Shown in pieces: positions 54,350 to 64,000 of a DNA stretch of 64,000 nt (positions within the stretch are counted from its first letter, which is position 1; every line of letters starts with the position of its first letter). The stretch covers positions 5,394,001 to 5,458,000 of the forward strand of contig NC_049563.1 in assembly GCF_013368755.1 (NCBI RefSeq), in the 5' to 3' direction. Made by a program: the position numbers and the translations under genes. The stretch is from Talaromyces rugulosus (lineage: Eukaryota; Ascomycota; Eurotiomycetes; Eurotiales; Trichocomaceae). The notes beneath the pieces were generated by a model. The model had not been told where the DNA came from, made no database searches, and was given only the letters and a program-made list of their open reading frames with translations.

Positions 54350-57300
54350 ATGGACGACCTTCTCGAGCTCGAGCTCATCGGGCTCGTGAACAAGGTGGTC
54401 TCCGAACTTCAAAACCACCTTGGAATCAACGACAAGACCCTTGCAGAGTTCTTAGTCGCCCAGCGCCTCGAGTCCGACACGTCCGAGGCCTTCAAACGCA
54501 AGATAACCGAACTAGATCCCGATTCCTTCCCTCCCAGTCTCATCGAAAGTATCGACCGCCTCGTTGTAATGATGCACCCGTCCATGAAGGGGAAAACCGC
54601 GGCCAAAGGTGATGAATCAAAACACCAGCGATCTGTCGAAGACAAAGCGCAAGTATTCTCTGGTCTTGCCTTGCCCGATCAAGCACCGGTTCAGGATTCT
54701 ATCGACGATGCCCTACTTGTGCTGGAAGCTCTAGAGCCAAAGAGCCGCAAGAGTAAGCCCCGATCGCCACAACGAGGTCGCAGTCTCAGTCGCAGTCGCA
54801 GTCCCGAAATATGGAAGGAAAAACGCTCCAGAAGTCGCGATAGACATAGAAGCAGGAGATATGACGAGCACGATTACGATGACACGAAGGCACACAAGAA
54901 GCGACGCGACCGACGCGATGATTACGACGACATCGACCGACAGAAGAAGGATAGGCATCGATCTCGTCCGGTGGTGGACAATGCTCCTATCCTGCATAAG
55001 ATTTATGACGGGCACGTGACGGGCATCAAGGACTTTGGCGCATTTGTTAATTTACACGGAATCAAGGGGAAAGTGGATGGGCTCGTTCATGTCTCACGAT
55101 TAGCTGAAGGGCGCATTAATCATCCGTCGGACTGGGTCGAACGGAATCAACCCGTCAAGGTGAAAGTCACCACCATCGATGGGACGAGAATCGGACTGTC
55201 CATGAAGGATGTCGACCAGGAGACTGGCCAAGATTTGGCTCCCCAACCAACTTTCGGCTCTGGCGCAAACATGCAAACTCTTGGTGGGGGCGATAATGGG
55301 TACAATGATGGCGGATTCCAGGCTCCTGAACCAGCAAGAAGACCAAACAAGAGACTAACATCTCCCGAGAGGTGGGAAATTCGCCAGCTTATTGCATCGG
55401 GTGTCGCAAAAGCGTCAGATTACCCCGATTTAGAAGAAGACTACAACGCAACACTCAGAGGCGATGGCGAGATGCAACTGGAAGAAGACCTGGACATTGA
55501 AGTCAAAGAAGAAGAGCCACCCTTCCTTGCTGGTCAAACGAAGCAGTCCCTTGAGCTGTCACCTATCCGCGTCGTCAAGGCTCCCGACGGATCTCTTAAT
55601 CGCGCTGCTATGTCCGGCACAGCTCTAGGGAAAGAGAGAAAGGAACTACGACAACAAGAGGCCGAAGTGGCTGCCGATGACGACGAAAAGGTTGACCTCT
55701 CAGCTCAGTGGAACGATCCGATGGTTGACCCGAGTCAGCGCAAGTTTGCTAGCGACCTGAAAACCCCTAAAGCTAACGCTGGAAAATCTGAAAACATTCC
55801 GGAATGGAAACGCGTCACCCAACCGAAGGATCAGTCATATGGAAAGAGAGCAAATATGACGATAAAGCAGCAACGGGAATCGCTTCCAGTTTTTGCTTTC
55901 CGATCTCAGCTCATTGAAGCCGTGCACCAGCATCAGATTCTCATTGTGGTCGGCGAGACGGGATCTGGTAAAACGACGCAGGTAACGCAATATCTTGCTG
56001 AGGCAGGCTTCACAAATGATGGCATCATTGGATGCACTCAGCCTCGCCGTGTGGCCGCCATGTCAGTGGCGAAGCGTGTAGCCGAAGAAGTCGGATGTGT
56101 CCTAGGTGAAGAAGTGGGCTATTCCATTCGATTCGAGGAATGCACCAGCCCGGCTACTAAAATCAAATATATGACGGACGGTATGCTTCAGCGTGAAATT
56201 CTGCAAGACCCGAACCTCAAGAAATACTCTATCGTTATGCTCGATGAAGCACACGAGCGGACTATTGCAACAGACGTTCTTTTTGCGCTGCTAAAAAAGA
56301 CTTTGAAACACCGGCCGGATCTTAAAGTGATTGTTACGTCTGCCACTCTCGATGCTGAAAAGTTCTCAACATATTTCAATGACGCACCGATTTTCAGTAT
56401 CCCCGGTCGAACGTTCCCTGTTGAAATCCTATATTCCCGGGAACCCGAATCGGATTATCTTGATGCAGCTTTAGTTTCAGTCATGCAAATTCACCTCACG
56501 GAACCGGCGGGAGACATCCTCTTGTTTTTAACGGGACAGGAAGAGATTGATACATCCTGTGAAATCCTATACGAAAGGATGAAGGCATTGGGACCCAGTG
56601 TCCCTGAGTTGATAATTCTTCCTGTTTATTCGGCCTTGCCTACTGAGATGCAGAGCCGTATTTTTGATCCAGCACCTGCTGGCAGTAGAAAGGTTGTTAT
56701 CGCCACCAACATTGCTGAAACATCAATTACGATTGATAATATTTACTACGTCGTCGATCCCGGCTTCGTAAAACAAAATGCGTACGATCCGAAGCTAGGC
56801 ATGGATTCCCTCATCGTCACTCCCATTTCTCAAGCACAAGCCAACCAACGTGCCGGCCGTGCCGGCCGAACCGGACCAGGTAAATGCTTCCGGCTATACA
56901 CAGAAGCAGCGTACCAGTCCGAGATGTTACCAACAACGATTCCCGATATTCAACGTCAGAATCTCTCCATGACGATTCTCATGCTCAAAGCAATGGGCAT
57001 AAACGACCTCTTGCACTTCGACTTCATGGATCCACCGCCAATCAACACGACATTAACAGCCTTGGAAGAACTATACGCGCTTAGTGCACTCGACGACGAG
57101 GGGCTGCTAACACGCTTAGGACGCAAAATGACCAGCTTTCCCATGGAACCTTCACTTGCCAAGGTCCTACTCGCAGCGGTAGAACTAGGCTGCTCGGATG
57201 AAATGCTCTCTATTGTGGCTATGCTCAACTTGGCCAACGTCTTCTATAGACCAAAGGAGAAGCAGACGCAGGCCGATCAAAAGAAGGCCAAATTCCACGA

Positions 57301-57892
57301 CCCGAATGGCGACCATCTCACACTTTTGAACATATACAACTCGTGGAAGCATAGTGGCTATTCAAGTTCTTGGTGCTTTGAAAACTTTATTCAGGCACGG
57401 TCAATGAAACGGGCCAAAGATGTGCGCGACCAGCTCGTCAAGATTATGGAACGATCTCATCATAAAGTCATTTCCTGTGGGCGTAAGACAGAACAAGTAC
57501 GCCGAGCGTTATGCGCTGGCTTCTTCCGCAATGCAGCACGCAAGGAGACCGAGGCCGGAGCCGGGGGCTACAAGACCCTCACTGAGGGGACACCGGTCTA
57601 CGTGCATCCGTCATCGGCGCTGTTTGGAAAACAGGCTGAGTGGGTGGTTTACCATGAGCTGGTGCTTACAACACGCGAGTACATGCGATGGACCACGAGT
57701 ATTGACGCAAGGTGGCTGGTCGATGCGGCCCCAACTTTCTTCAAAGTGGCGGGCACAGGCGGCACCATGTCGAAGCGCCGGAAGCAGGAGAGGATACAGC
57801 CTTTGTATAATAGGTATGCTGGTGAAGATGACTGGCGACTGTCAGCCCAGCGTAGGGGTGGCAGAGGTGGCGGCGGCGGCACCTGGGGATGA
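54350..57892 (+). CDS. prp22: Pre-mRNA splicing DEAH helicase Prp22 (DHX8 ortholog), 1180 aa
   Basis: Single exon; ATG at 54350 (MDDLLELEL), matching the conserved N-terminus. An ATP-dependent RNA helicase that proofreads 3' splice sites and releases spliced mRNA from the spliceosome. Residues about 130-215 are RS-like with Arg/Asp runs; an S1 RNA-binding domain spans about 220-290 (YDGHVTGIKDFGAFVNLHG). Helicase motifs: I GETGSGKTTQ (about 533), Ia TQPRRVAAMS, II DEAH (about 630), III SAT, then VIATNIAETS and motif VI QANQRAGRAGR; then the winged-helix, HA2 and OB-fold C-terminal domains (YNSWKHSGYSSSWC, VYHELVLTTREYMR) and a Gly/Arg-rich tail. Full length and intact, a conserved housekeeping anchor between two accessory regions. 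Confidence 0.96.
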   Translation: MDDLLELELIGLVNKVVSELQNHLGINDKTLAEFLVAQRLESDTSEAFKRKITELDPDSFPPSLIESIDRLVVMMHPSMKGKTAAKGDESKHQRSVEDKAQVFSGLALPDQAPVQDSIDDALLVLEALEPKSRKSKPRSPQRGRSLSRSRSPEIWKEKRSRSRDRHRSRRYDEHDYDDTKAHKKRRDRRDDYDDIDRQKKDRHRSRPVVDNAPILHKIYDGHVTGIKDFGAFVNLHGIKGKVDGLVHVSRLAEGRINHPSDWVERNQPVKVKVTTIDGTRIGLSMKDVDQETGQDLAPQPTFGSGANMQTLGGGDNGYNDGGFQAPEPARRPNKRLTSPERWEIRQLIASGVAKASDYPDLEEDYNATLRGDGEMQLEEDLDIEVKEEEPPFLAGQTKQSLELSPIRVVKAPDGSLNRAAMSGTALGKERKELRQQEAEVAADDDEKVDLSAQWNDPMVDPSQRKFASDLKTPKANAGKSENIPEWKRVTQPKDQSYGKRANMTIKQQRESLPVFAFRSQLIEAVHQHQILIVVGETGSGKTTQVTQYLAEAGFTNDGIIGCTQPRRVAAMSVAKRVAEEVGCVLGEEVGYSIRFEECTSPATKIKYMTDGMLQREILQDPNLKKYSIVMLDEAHERTIATDVLFALLKKTLKHRPDLKVIVTSATLDAEKFSTYFNDAPIFSIPGRTFPVEILYSREPESDYLDAALVSVMQIHLTEPAGDILLFLTGQEEIDTSCEILYERMKALGPSVPELIILPVYSALPTEMQSRIFDPAPAGSRKVVIATNIAETSITIDNIYYVVDPGFVKQNAYDPKLGMDSLIVTPISQAQANQRAGRAGRTGPGKCFRLYTEAAYQSEMLPTTIPDIQRQNLSMTILMLKAMGINDLLHFDFMDPPPINTTLTALEELYALSALDDEGLLTRLGRKMTSFPMEPSLAKVLLAAVELGCSDEMLSIVAMLNLANVFYRPKEKQTQADQKKAKFHDPNGDHLTLLNIYNSWKHSGYSSSWCFENFIQARSMKRAKDVRDQLVKIMERSHHKVISCGRKTEQVRRALCAGFFRNAARKETEAGAGGYKTLTEGTPVYVHPSSALFGKQAEWVVYHELVLTTREYMRWTTSIDARWLVDAAPTFFKVAGTGGTMSKRRKQERIQPLYNRYAGEDDWRLSAQRRGGRGGGGGTWG

Positions 57893-59170
57893 AAAGCATA
57901 TGTTATGTTTCCATGGGCGCATAATAAGATTATTTGTTACATTCGAGTCGTTTATTATACGTAATGTAAATTTCAGTGGCACCGCCCGAGCAGTTATATC
58001 AACTGATAAAGGCCAAGGTCAACCATTTTCAGCTTGAAATACCAATTAATGCATGTAGTTGGCTAAAGAGATGTTTGTTTTGACTAGGCCTAAGTTATAT
58101 AGTATGTGTTCTAGATCCCATAACCCAGAATTCCTATCTAAGCCTAAATCCACCCACGATGAAATGTCAAAGCGGGTTGAAAAGTACGTTGATACTTGCA
58201 ACAAAGGTGATATAAGTGTTTACGGAGATACTTAGGTGAAATGGTTAATGAGTGGATCTAAACTGAACAGTCTTAAGGAAGAGCGCTCCTCTCTCGTTAT
58301 AAAGCATTGAAATCTAATCTGCCCCTGATTTATTATTATAAACACCCAAAATTAATATTTGAAACTAACAGACCCCTCGGAATTTCGGAGTTATTTCGAA
58401 CACGAAAGTAAAGTTGATCTTACGACTTGAAGGTGTTTTGTTCCGATCCGACGTGTACTCTCAGCTGCTTAATACTTATCAGTGGATTCTAAAATTTTCA
58501 GCCTATCAAGTCTTACGCACAAGTCATCGGTTGATAAGAACCTTTATGTTCGTTGCTAATTCTACGTAAAAAACGGAATTATTGCCGTGTGCTGTTCGTG
58601 CTTATTGATTCTATACGCGGAATTTGTTTTCCAGATACTAGGTCTGGACCTTAAATTTTCTCTGTGGGGCTTATAATTTGTTTCTATTTTCTTTATCGCC
58701 CAAATGATGAGTCATATTATCCACTGATACATTTGGATTCTTCTATGAAACTCCGTCGTATGAGCCGCGATTGAGCATGAAAATTACATACTTTTGAATA
58801 GCCTCTACAAGTTATCTTAATATAGCCACACCTCATCTACTGGCCTCTTAATTTTAGATTTCTAGAAGAATTTGCCGTTTACATGTATAGTGATCGAGGC
58901 CTAGACATCGGCACTTTATTCTTTTTTCACGGGCTATTCGGCCATTCGGATATATACGGGTATACGGGTTTATAATATGAGATTTTGAGAGTATACGTCA
59001 GAAAATAGCTATTAGATTCGATTCGTTAAATATTATCAAAATATCCTTATTTCCTCGATCTATATGTTCTCTCCATATCGTGGCTATGGTCATTTAAAGT
59101 CTTTTAACCTTCTGGCAACGGTTTTTGTGATCAACGGAGCCCTAATTCCTTGAAGATATCTCTCTTCACA
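57893..59170. other. AT-rich intergenic region
   Basis: No gene over 1.28 kb. Composition is AT-rich from about 58040 to 59100, unlike the flanking genes. Few long open frames. Promoter of the ABC transporter on the right. Confidence 0.4.
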
Positions 59171-62100
59171 ATGAACTCCAACTCCTCGAGCACGTTAGAT
59201 CTCGAACACGGCAGATCAGAAATTCGGAAAAGATTGACTGTGACATTTCGTGGCCTAAATGTCCACGTCACAGCACCCGATGCAGCTTTGGGCGAGACTT
59301 TGTTGTCAGTGGCAGATCCCCGGCAGCTGTTAAGTGTATTCCGCAGAAACGAAAGACCGAAAAGGGTATGAACCTGGGAGAAGAAAATAAATGTCAATTC
59401 TTTTTTGCTGATTTAGCGGCATTGCTGTCTGGTATTAGACCATACTCAAGGACATTACTGGTCAGGTCAGACCGGGTGAAATGGTAAGAATGCACACTAT
59501 TCAACATGCAACAGATCTAGCTAATTAGTCGTTTTATATAATAGATGCTTGTTCTAGGGCGACCTGGATCTGGTTGCACGTCGCTTTTACGCACCCTTTC
59601 CAATGACCGAGATTCCTTCGACGAAGTGGTTGGCGAAATTCGGTATGGAAGCATGAACCACAAAGAGGCAAAAAGGTTCCGGCAGCAAATAATGTTTAAT
59701 AACGAAGATGACATACATTTCCCAACTCTGACAGTTAATCGGACGATGAAATTTGCGTTGCGGACAAAAGTTCCTCGCGAACGACCGGAATATTTGCAAA
59801 ATGAGAAGGAGTTTGTTCAACAGAAACGAGATGGAATCTTAGAGTCACTTGGTATTCCACATACCAGGAAGACATTGGTGGGAAATGAGTTTATTCGTGG
59901 GGTTTCTGGAGGGGAGAGAAAACGAGTATCTCTGGCTGAGGTGATGGCTGGACAGGTAGGTCTTACCTTATACACCTATACATGTGTTGATTCATAAGTC
60001 GTGGACTACGATGCTGATAATATAATAAAATCTAGAGTCCTGTTCAATTTTGGGATAACCCCACTCGAGGCTTAGACTCCAAGACAGCCGTTGAATTTTC
60101 ACGCATGCTAAGGCGAGAAGCAGATGAAAATAGCAAAACCATCATCGCCACAATGTATCAGGCCGGAAACGGTATCTACGATGAATTCGATAAAATCCTA
60201 GTCCTGGCGGACGGTCGAGTTACCTATTATGGTCCCCGCCATTTGGCACGAGAATATTTTGAAGGTCTGGGATTTGCGTGTCCTAAAGGGGCAAACGTTG
60301 CCGATTTTCTCACTTCCGTAACAGTACTCACCGAGCGAATTGTCCTTCCTGGAATGGAAGGCAAGGTGCCCAATACTGCCGCAGAATTTGAGACTGCTTA
60401 TCGCCAGAGCGCAATCTATACAAAGATGATCGATGACATTGTGGAACCGGATAAACTAGGCGACGAGAAGGATGACATTATCATGGCGGTCAGCAATGAA
60501 AAGAAAAAAGCCCATATCCCGCGTCCCCAGAGCGCCTATACTGTTAATCTTTGGGATCAAGTTATCGCTTGCACAATTCGGTAAGGACTATTCTGACTAA
60601 CAATGAATATGAGAACTTGATACTGAATATTATTTAGTCAATTCCAAATCATGATAGGAGACAAGCTCTCACTCGGAATCAAAATTGCATCTGCTATCAT
60701 TCAGGCACTTGTGTGTGGTAGCTTGTTCTACAATCTGCCGCTTGACAGTTCGTCCGTTTTTCTGCGGCCGGGGGTACTTTTCTTCCCAGTCTTGTATTTT
60801 TTACTCGAGTCACTTGGCGAAACAACTGGCGCTTTTATGGGTCGTCCAATTCTATCTCGCCAGAAACGGTTTGGTTTTTACCGTCCAACAGCCGTTTGTA
60901 TTGCCAATGCCATCACAGACATCCCTATTGTCTTTGCGCAGGTCTCCTGCTTCTCGTTGATTCTCTACTTCATGGCTTCGCTTCAGAAAGATGCCGGGAA
61001 ATTCTTTACCTTTTGGATTATCGTCTCTGTGAATACGCTCTGTTCGATGCAACTTTTCCGAGCCGTTGGTGCCGTATGCAGGAAATTTGGGAATGCATCC
61101 AAGATATCGGGGCTACTCTCCACCATATTCTTTGTATATGGAGGTAATTATATCTATTGACTGGTGATAATTAGTATCAACTGGTGTACATGCTGATAAT
61201 AGTTACTAGGCTACCTGATCCCGTTCGAGAAAATGCACGTCTGGTTTCGCTGGATATTCTACCTCAATCCCGGCGCTTACGCGTTTGAAGCACTGATGGC
61301 CAACGAATTTAGCGGACTTGAACTCAAATGCGTAGAGCCGGACTACATTCCTTACGGACCTGGATACTCGAGCACCGTGTCTCCATCTCGCGGTTGCTCT
61401 GTAGTCGGCAGCAACGAGAACGGCATCATCGACGGGGCAACCTACGCACGAGAGCAGTATCACTACTCCTCGCATCACATATGGCGTAGCTTCGGCGTTA
61501 TTGTGGGCATGTGGATATTTTTTATCTTCTTGACTTCTGTTGGCTTTGAACTGAGGAATAGTCAGACCGGTTCGTCGGTTTTATTATACAAACGTGGGAG
61601 TGAGAAGCGACAGTCCACTTCGATGGAAGACAAAAACAATCGAGAGCCTAGTACTGATGCAGGGCTTTCTTTGACAAAGGATTTGAAACAATCCACGTTT
61701 TCCTGGAACAATTTGGATTACCATGTCCCTTTCCATGGGCAGAAAAAGCAGTTGTTAGATCAGGTGTTTGGATTTGTTAAACCGGGGAATTTGGTGGCCT
61801 TGATGGGCTGCTCTGGTGCTGGAAAGACGACGTATGGCTTGCCCTTTAGCCAGATTCTCTAAAAAGTTGTGATCTCATTTACTAATCGTTTCAATTATAG
61901 ATTGCTAGACGTATTAGCCCAGCGCAAAGACAGCGGCGAAATTTACGGGTCCATCTTAATCGACGGGCGCCCACAAGGGCTAAGTTTCCAGCGAACTACA
62001 GGATATTGCGAACAGATGGATGTCCATGAAGCCAGTGCTACTGTAAAAGAAGCACTTGTCTTTTCGGCAATTCTCCGACAACCAGCGTCGGTTCCTCAGC

Positions 62101-64000
62101 AAGAGAAGCTTGAATATGTCGACCATATCATCAATCTCCTGGAATTAACAGATATTCAAGATGCTCTTATTGGAGGTAAGCCATATACTTTTACGAAAAG
62201 ACAGAAGTAATTCTTTTGAGAAGCTGAAAAGCTAACTATAATAAAAGCTCCCGGGGCCGGTTTGAGCATCGAACAACGAAAGAGGGTTACACTGGGTGTT
62301 GAGCTGGTGGCGAAACCCACGTTACTCTTCTTAGATGAGCCTACATCAGGCTTAGATGGACAATCAGCGTACAACATCATCCGCTTCTTGAGAAAGCTTG
62401 TCAATGGTGGCCAAGCAGTCCTCGTAAGTACTCACAGGAAACCACTTTACCATTCATGTAGCTTAACAGTCTGGACAGTGCACCATCCATCAGCCCTCGG
62501 CTGTGCTATTTGACGCATTTGACTCGTTGCTTCTCCTTGCCAAAGGTGGAAAGATGGCTTATTTTGGTGAAAGTATGGGTTTCTTTTTTTTTTCCCCTTA
62601 AACGAAACTCAGTAACTAAGCTGACTTCCCAAACCTATGTAGCCGGTCAAGAGTCTGCACAAGTGCTAGACTACTTCGCTAAAAATGGCGCCCCTTGCCC
62701 TCCAGATTCCAATCCAGCAGAACACATTGTAGAGGTTATCCAGGGTAATGCGGAACAAAACATTGATTGGGTCGATGTGTGGAATCGGTCGGAAGAGCGC
62801 CGGCGTGTGATCACTGAGTTGGAAGAACTCAATAACAAAAGCAGAGCCGACACAAAAGAAGAAAGCGAAGAAAGTCAATCGGACTATGCAACATCTCATT
62901 GGTTCCAGTTTTGCACGGTTCTGAAGAGAATCATGGTTCAGCTCTGGCGGTCACCTGTAAGCATCTAATTGAGACTGGGCATCAAGGCTGGACGCATGGA
63001 AAAAGGCTGACAGATTACAGGATTATATGTGGAATAAAATTATTCTCCATATCTTTGCAGCTCTCTTCAGTGGTTTCACATTTTGGAAGATGGGAAACAG
63101 CTCTTTTGATCTGCAACTCCGTCTATTTGCCATCTTCAATTTCATTTTCGTTGCTCCCGGGTGTATCAACCAAATGCAGCCATTTTTCTTGCACAATCGC
63201 GATATTTTCGAGACTCGGGAGAAAAAGGTATTTTTCATAAGCCTCTACATCCGAAGCACCAGAATACTAATATCTACAGTCCAAAACATATCATTGGGTA
63301 GCATTTATTGGTGCACAAGTGGTATCCGAGATTCCTTATTTGATCCTCTGTGCCACAGTCTACTTCGTTTGCTGGTATTACACAGCTGGCTTTCCCAGCA
63401 CATCCAGTGTTGCCGGACAAGTTTATCTCCAAATGATCTGTACGGTTCCTGAAACTCCTTCCGAATTATGAACAAAGGGAAGCTAACGAAGGTGGAAATA
63501 GTCTACGAATTCTTGTATACCTCACTCGGGCAAGCCATTGCGGCCTACGCACCCAACGAATATTTTGCTGCCATCATGAACCCCGTCATCATCGGCGCCG
63601 GATTGATCAGTTTTTGCGGTGTCGTGGTCCCTTATTCCCAGATGCAACCCTTCTGGCGGTACTGGCTCTACTATCTCGATCCATTCACCTACCTGGTCGG
63701 CGGACTCCTCGGCGGAGTTCTATGGGACGTCAAAGTCGACTGTGCAGCCTCAGAGCTGGTTCATTTTAGCGTTTCGTCCCTGAATCAGACATGCGGCGAG
63801 TATATGGCGGATTTCTTGGCCACGCAGACTGGGTATCTCGTTGATCCGCAGTCAACTTCGACGTGCTCATTCTGCCAGTACGAGACCGGGGCGGATTATG
63901 CAAAGACTTTCAATTTGACGGAGAAGTACTATTCTTGGCGAGACGTAAGCTTATCTTTCCTTTTGCTAAACAATTCGTTTTAGATTTTGGCTAACTGGGT
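59171..64000 (+). CDS. PDR/ABCG-type full ABC transporter, 14 exons visible, cut by right edge
   Basis: An ATP-driven exporter of drugs, lipids or toxins in the plasma membrane with NBD-TMD-NBD-TMD order. Exons are 59171-59365, 59439-59483, 59545-59955, 60036-60580, 60638-61143, 61210-61831, 61901-62175, 62248-62423, 62479-62572, 62643-62956, 63021-63227, 63280-63439, 63502-63944 and 63984 to the edge, about 1336 residues. NBD1: Walker [12 protein letters not shown] with Cys in place of Lys as in fungal PDR pumps, signature [13 protein letters not shown], Walker [14 protein letters not shown]2: GCSGAGKTT (split by an intron), [12 protein letters not shown] and [15 protein letters not shown]1 contains [15 protein letters not shown]2 ends with [20 protein letters not shown]. 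The ending ILANWV suggests only a few codons are missing. The N-terminus before NBD1 (about 80 residues) is short for the family. Confidence 0.93.

Overview
The window is nuclear DNA of a filamentous ascomycete, most likely a Eurotiales mould (Aspergillus/Penicillium type). The genes carry many 45-80 nt introns with GTRNGT donors, internal CTAAC-like branch points and YAG acceptors, and the families are those of moulds: Zn2Cys6 regulators, an oligopeptide transporter, a PDR-type ABC transporter, BBE-like FAD oxidases, Dabb and NmrA-like proteins. Exon chains were rebuilt by hand; for every gene called intact the exon lengths sum to a multiple of three. I saw no tRNA, rRNA or CRISPR array. Layout. 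0-8 kb: a TPR-like gene cut by the left edge, a six-exon tyrosinase, then a convergent pair made of a nucleoside-phosphorylase-fold protein with an unassigned C-terminal half and a caspase-like (C14) protease with an unassigned C-terminal half. This pair is the best candidate for an undescribed system (fungal NLR/cell-death type), though that role is inferred from domain content only. 9-26 kb: ordinary nutrient and degradation genes (Zn2Cys6 regulator, D-amino-acid oxidase, oligopeptide transporter, secreted GH25 muramidase, ankyrin protein, secreted purple acid phosphatase, Gpr1/Fun34/YaaH acetate/ammonium-type transporter). 26-33 kb: a poorer stretch with an MFS relic, a tandem repeat, a C2H2 protein, a transcription-factor relic, a 57-aa cysteine-rich protein missed by length-limited ORF calling, and a medium-chain reductase. 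33.9-53.7 kb: a 14-exon MFS exporter, Dabb protein, a regulator with two C2H2 fingers joined to a Zn2Cys6 cluster, secreted FAD oxidase, truncated transcription-factor relic, old-yellow-enzyme-like protein, NmrA-like pseudogene, SDR, trans-ER-like reductase and cupin. This resembles a secondary-metabolism or detoxification set without a visible backbone synthase and with several decayed members. 54.3-57.9 kb: the housekeeping spliceosomal helicase Prp22. 59.2 kb to the right edge: a full-size PDR/ABCG transporter missing only its last few codons. Genome-defence scars are visible. The 3' end of the reductase gene at 32.9 kb is present a second time at 40.7-41.1 kb, and the second copy differs almost only by C-to-T and G-to-A changes, as expected from repeat-induced point mutation (RIP). 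AT-rich islands at 8.4-8.7, 29.6-30.2, 40.6-40.75 and 58.0-59.1 kb fit the same picture.
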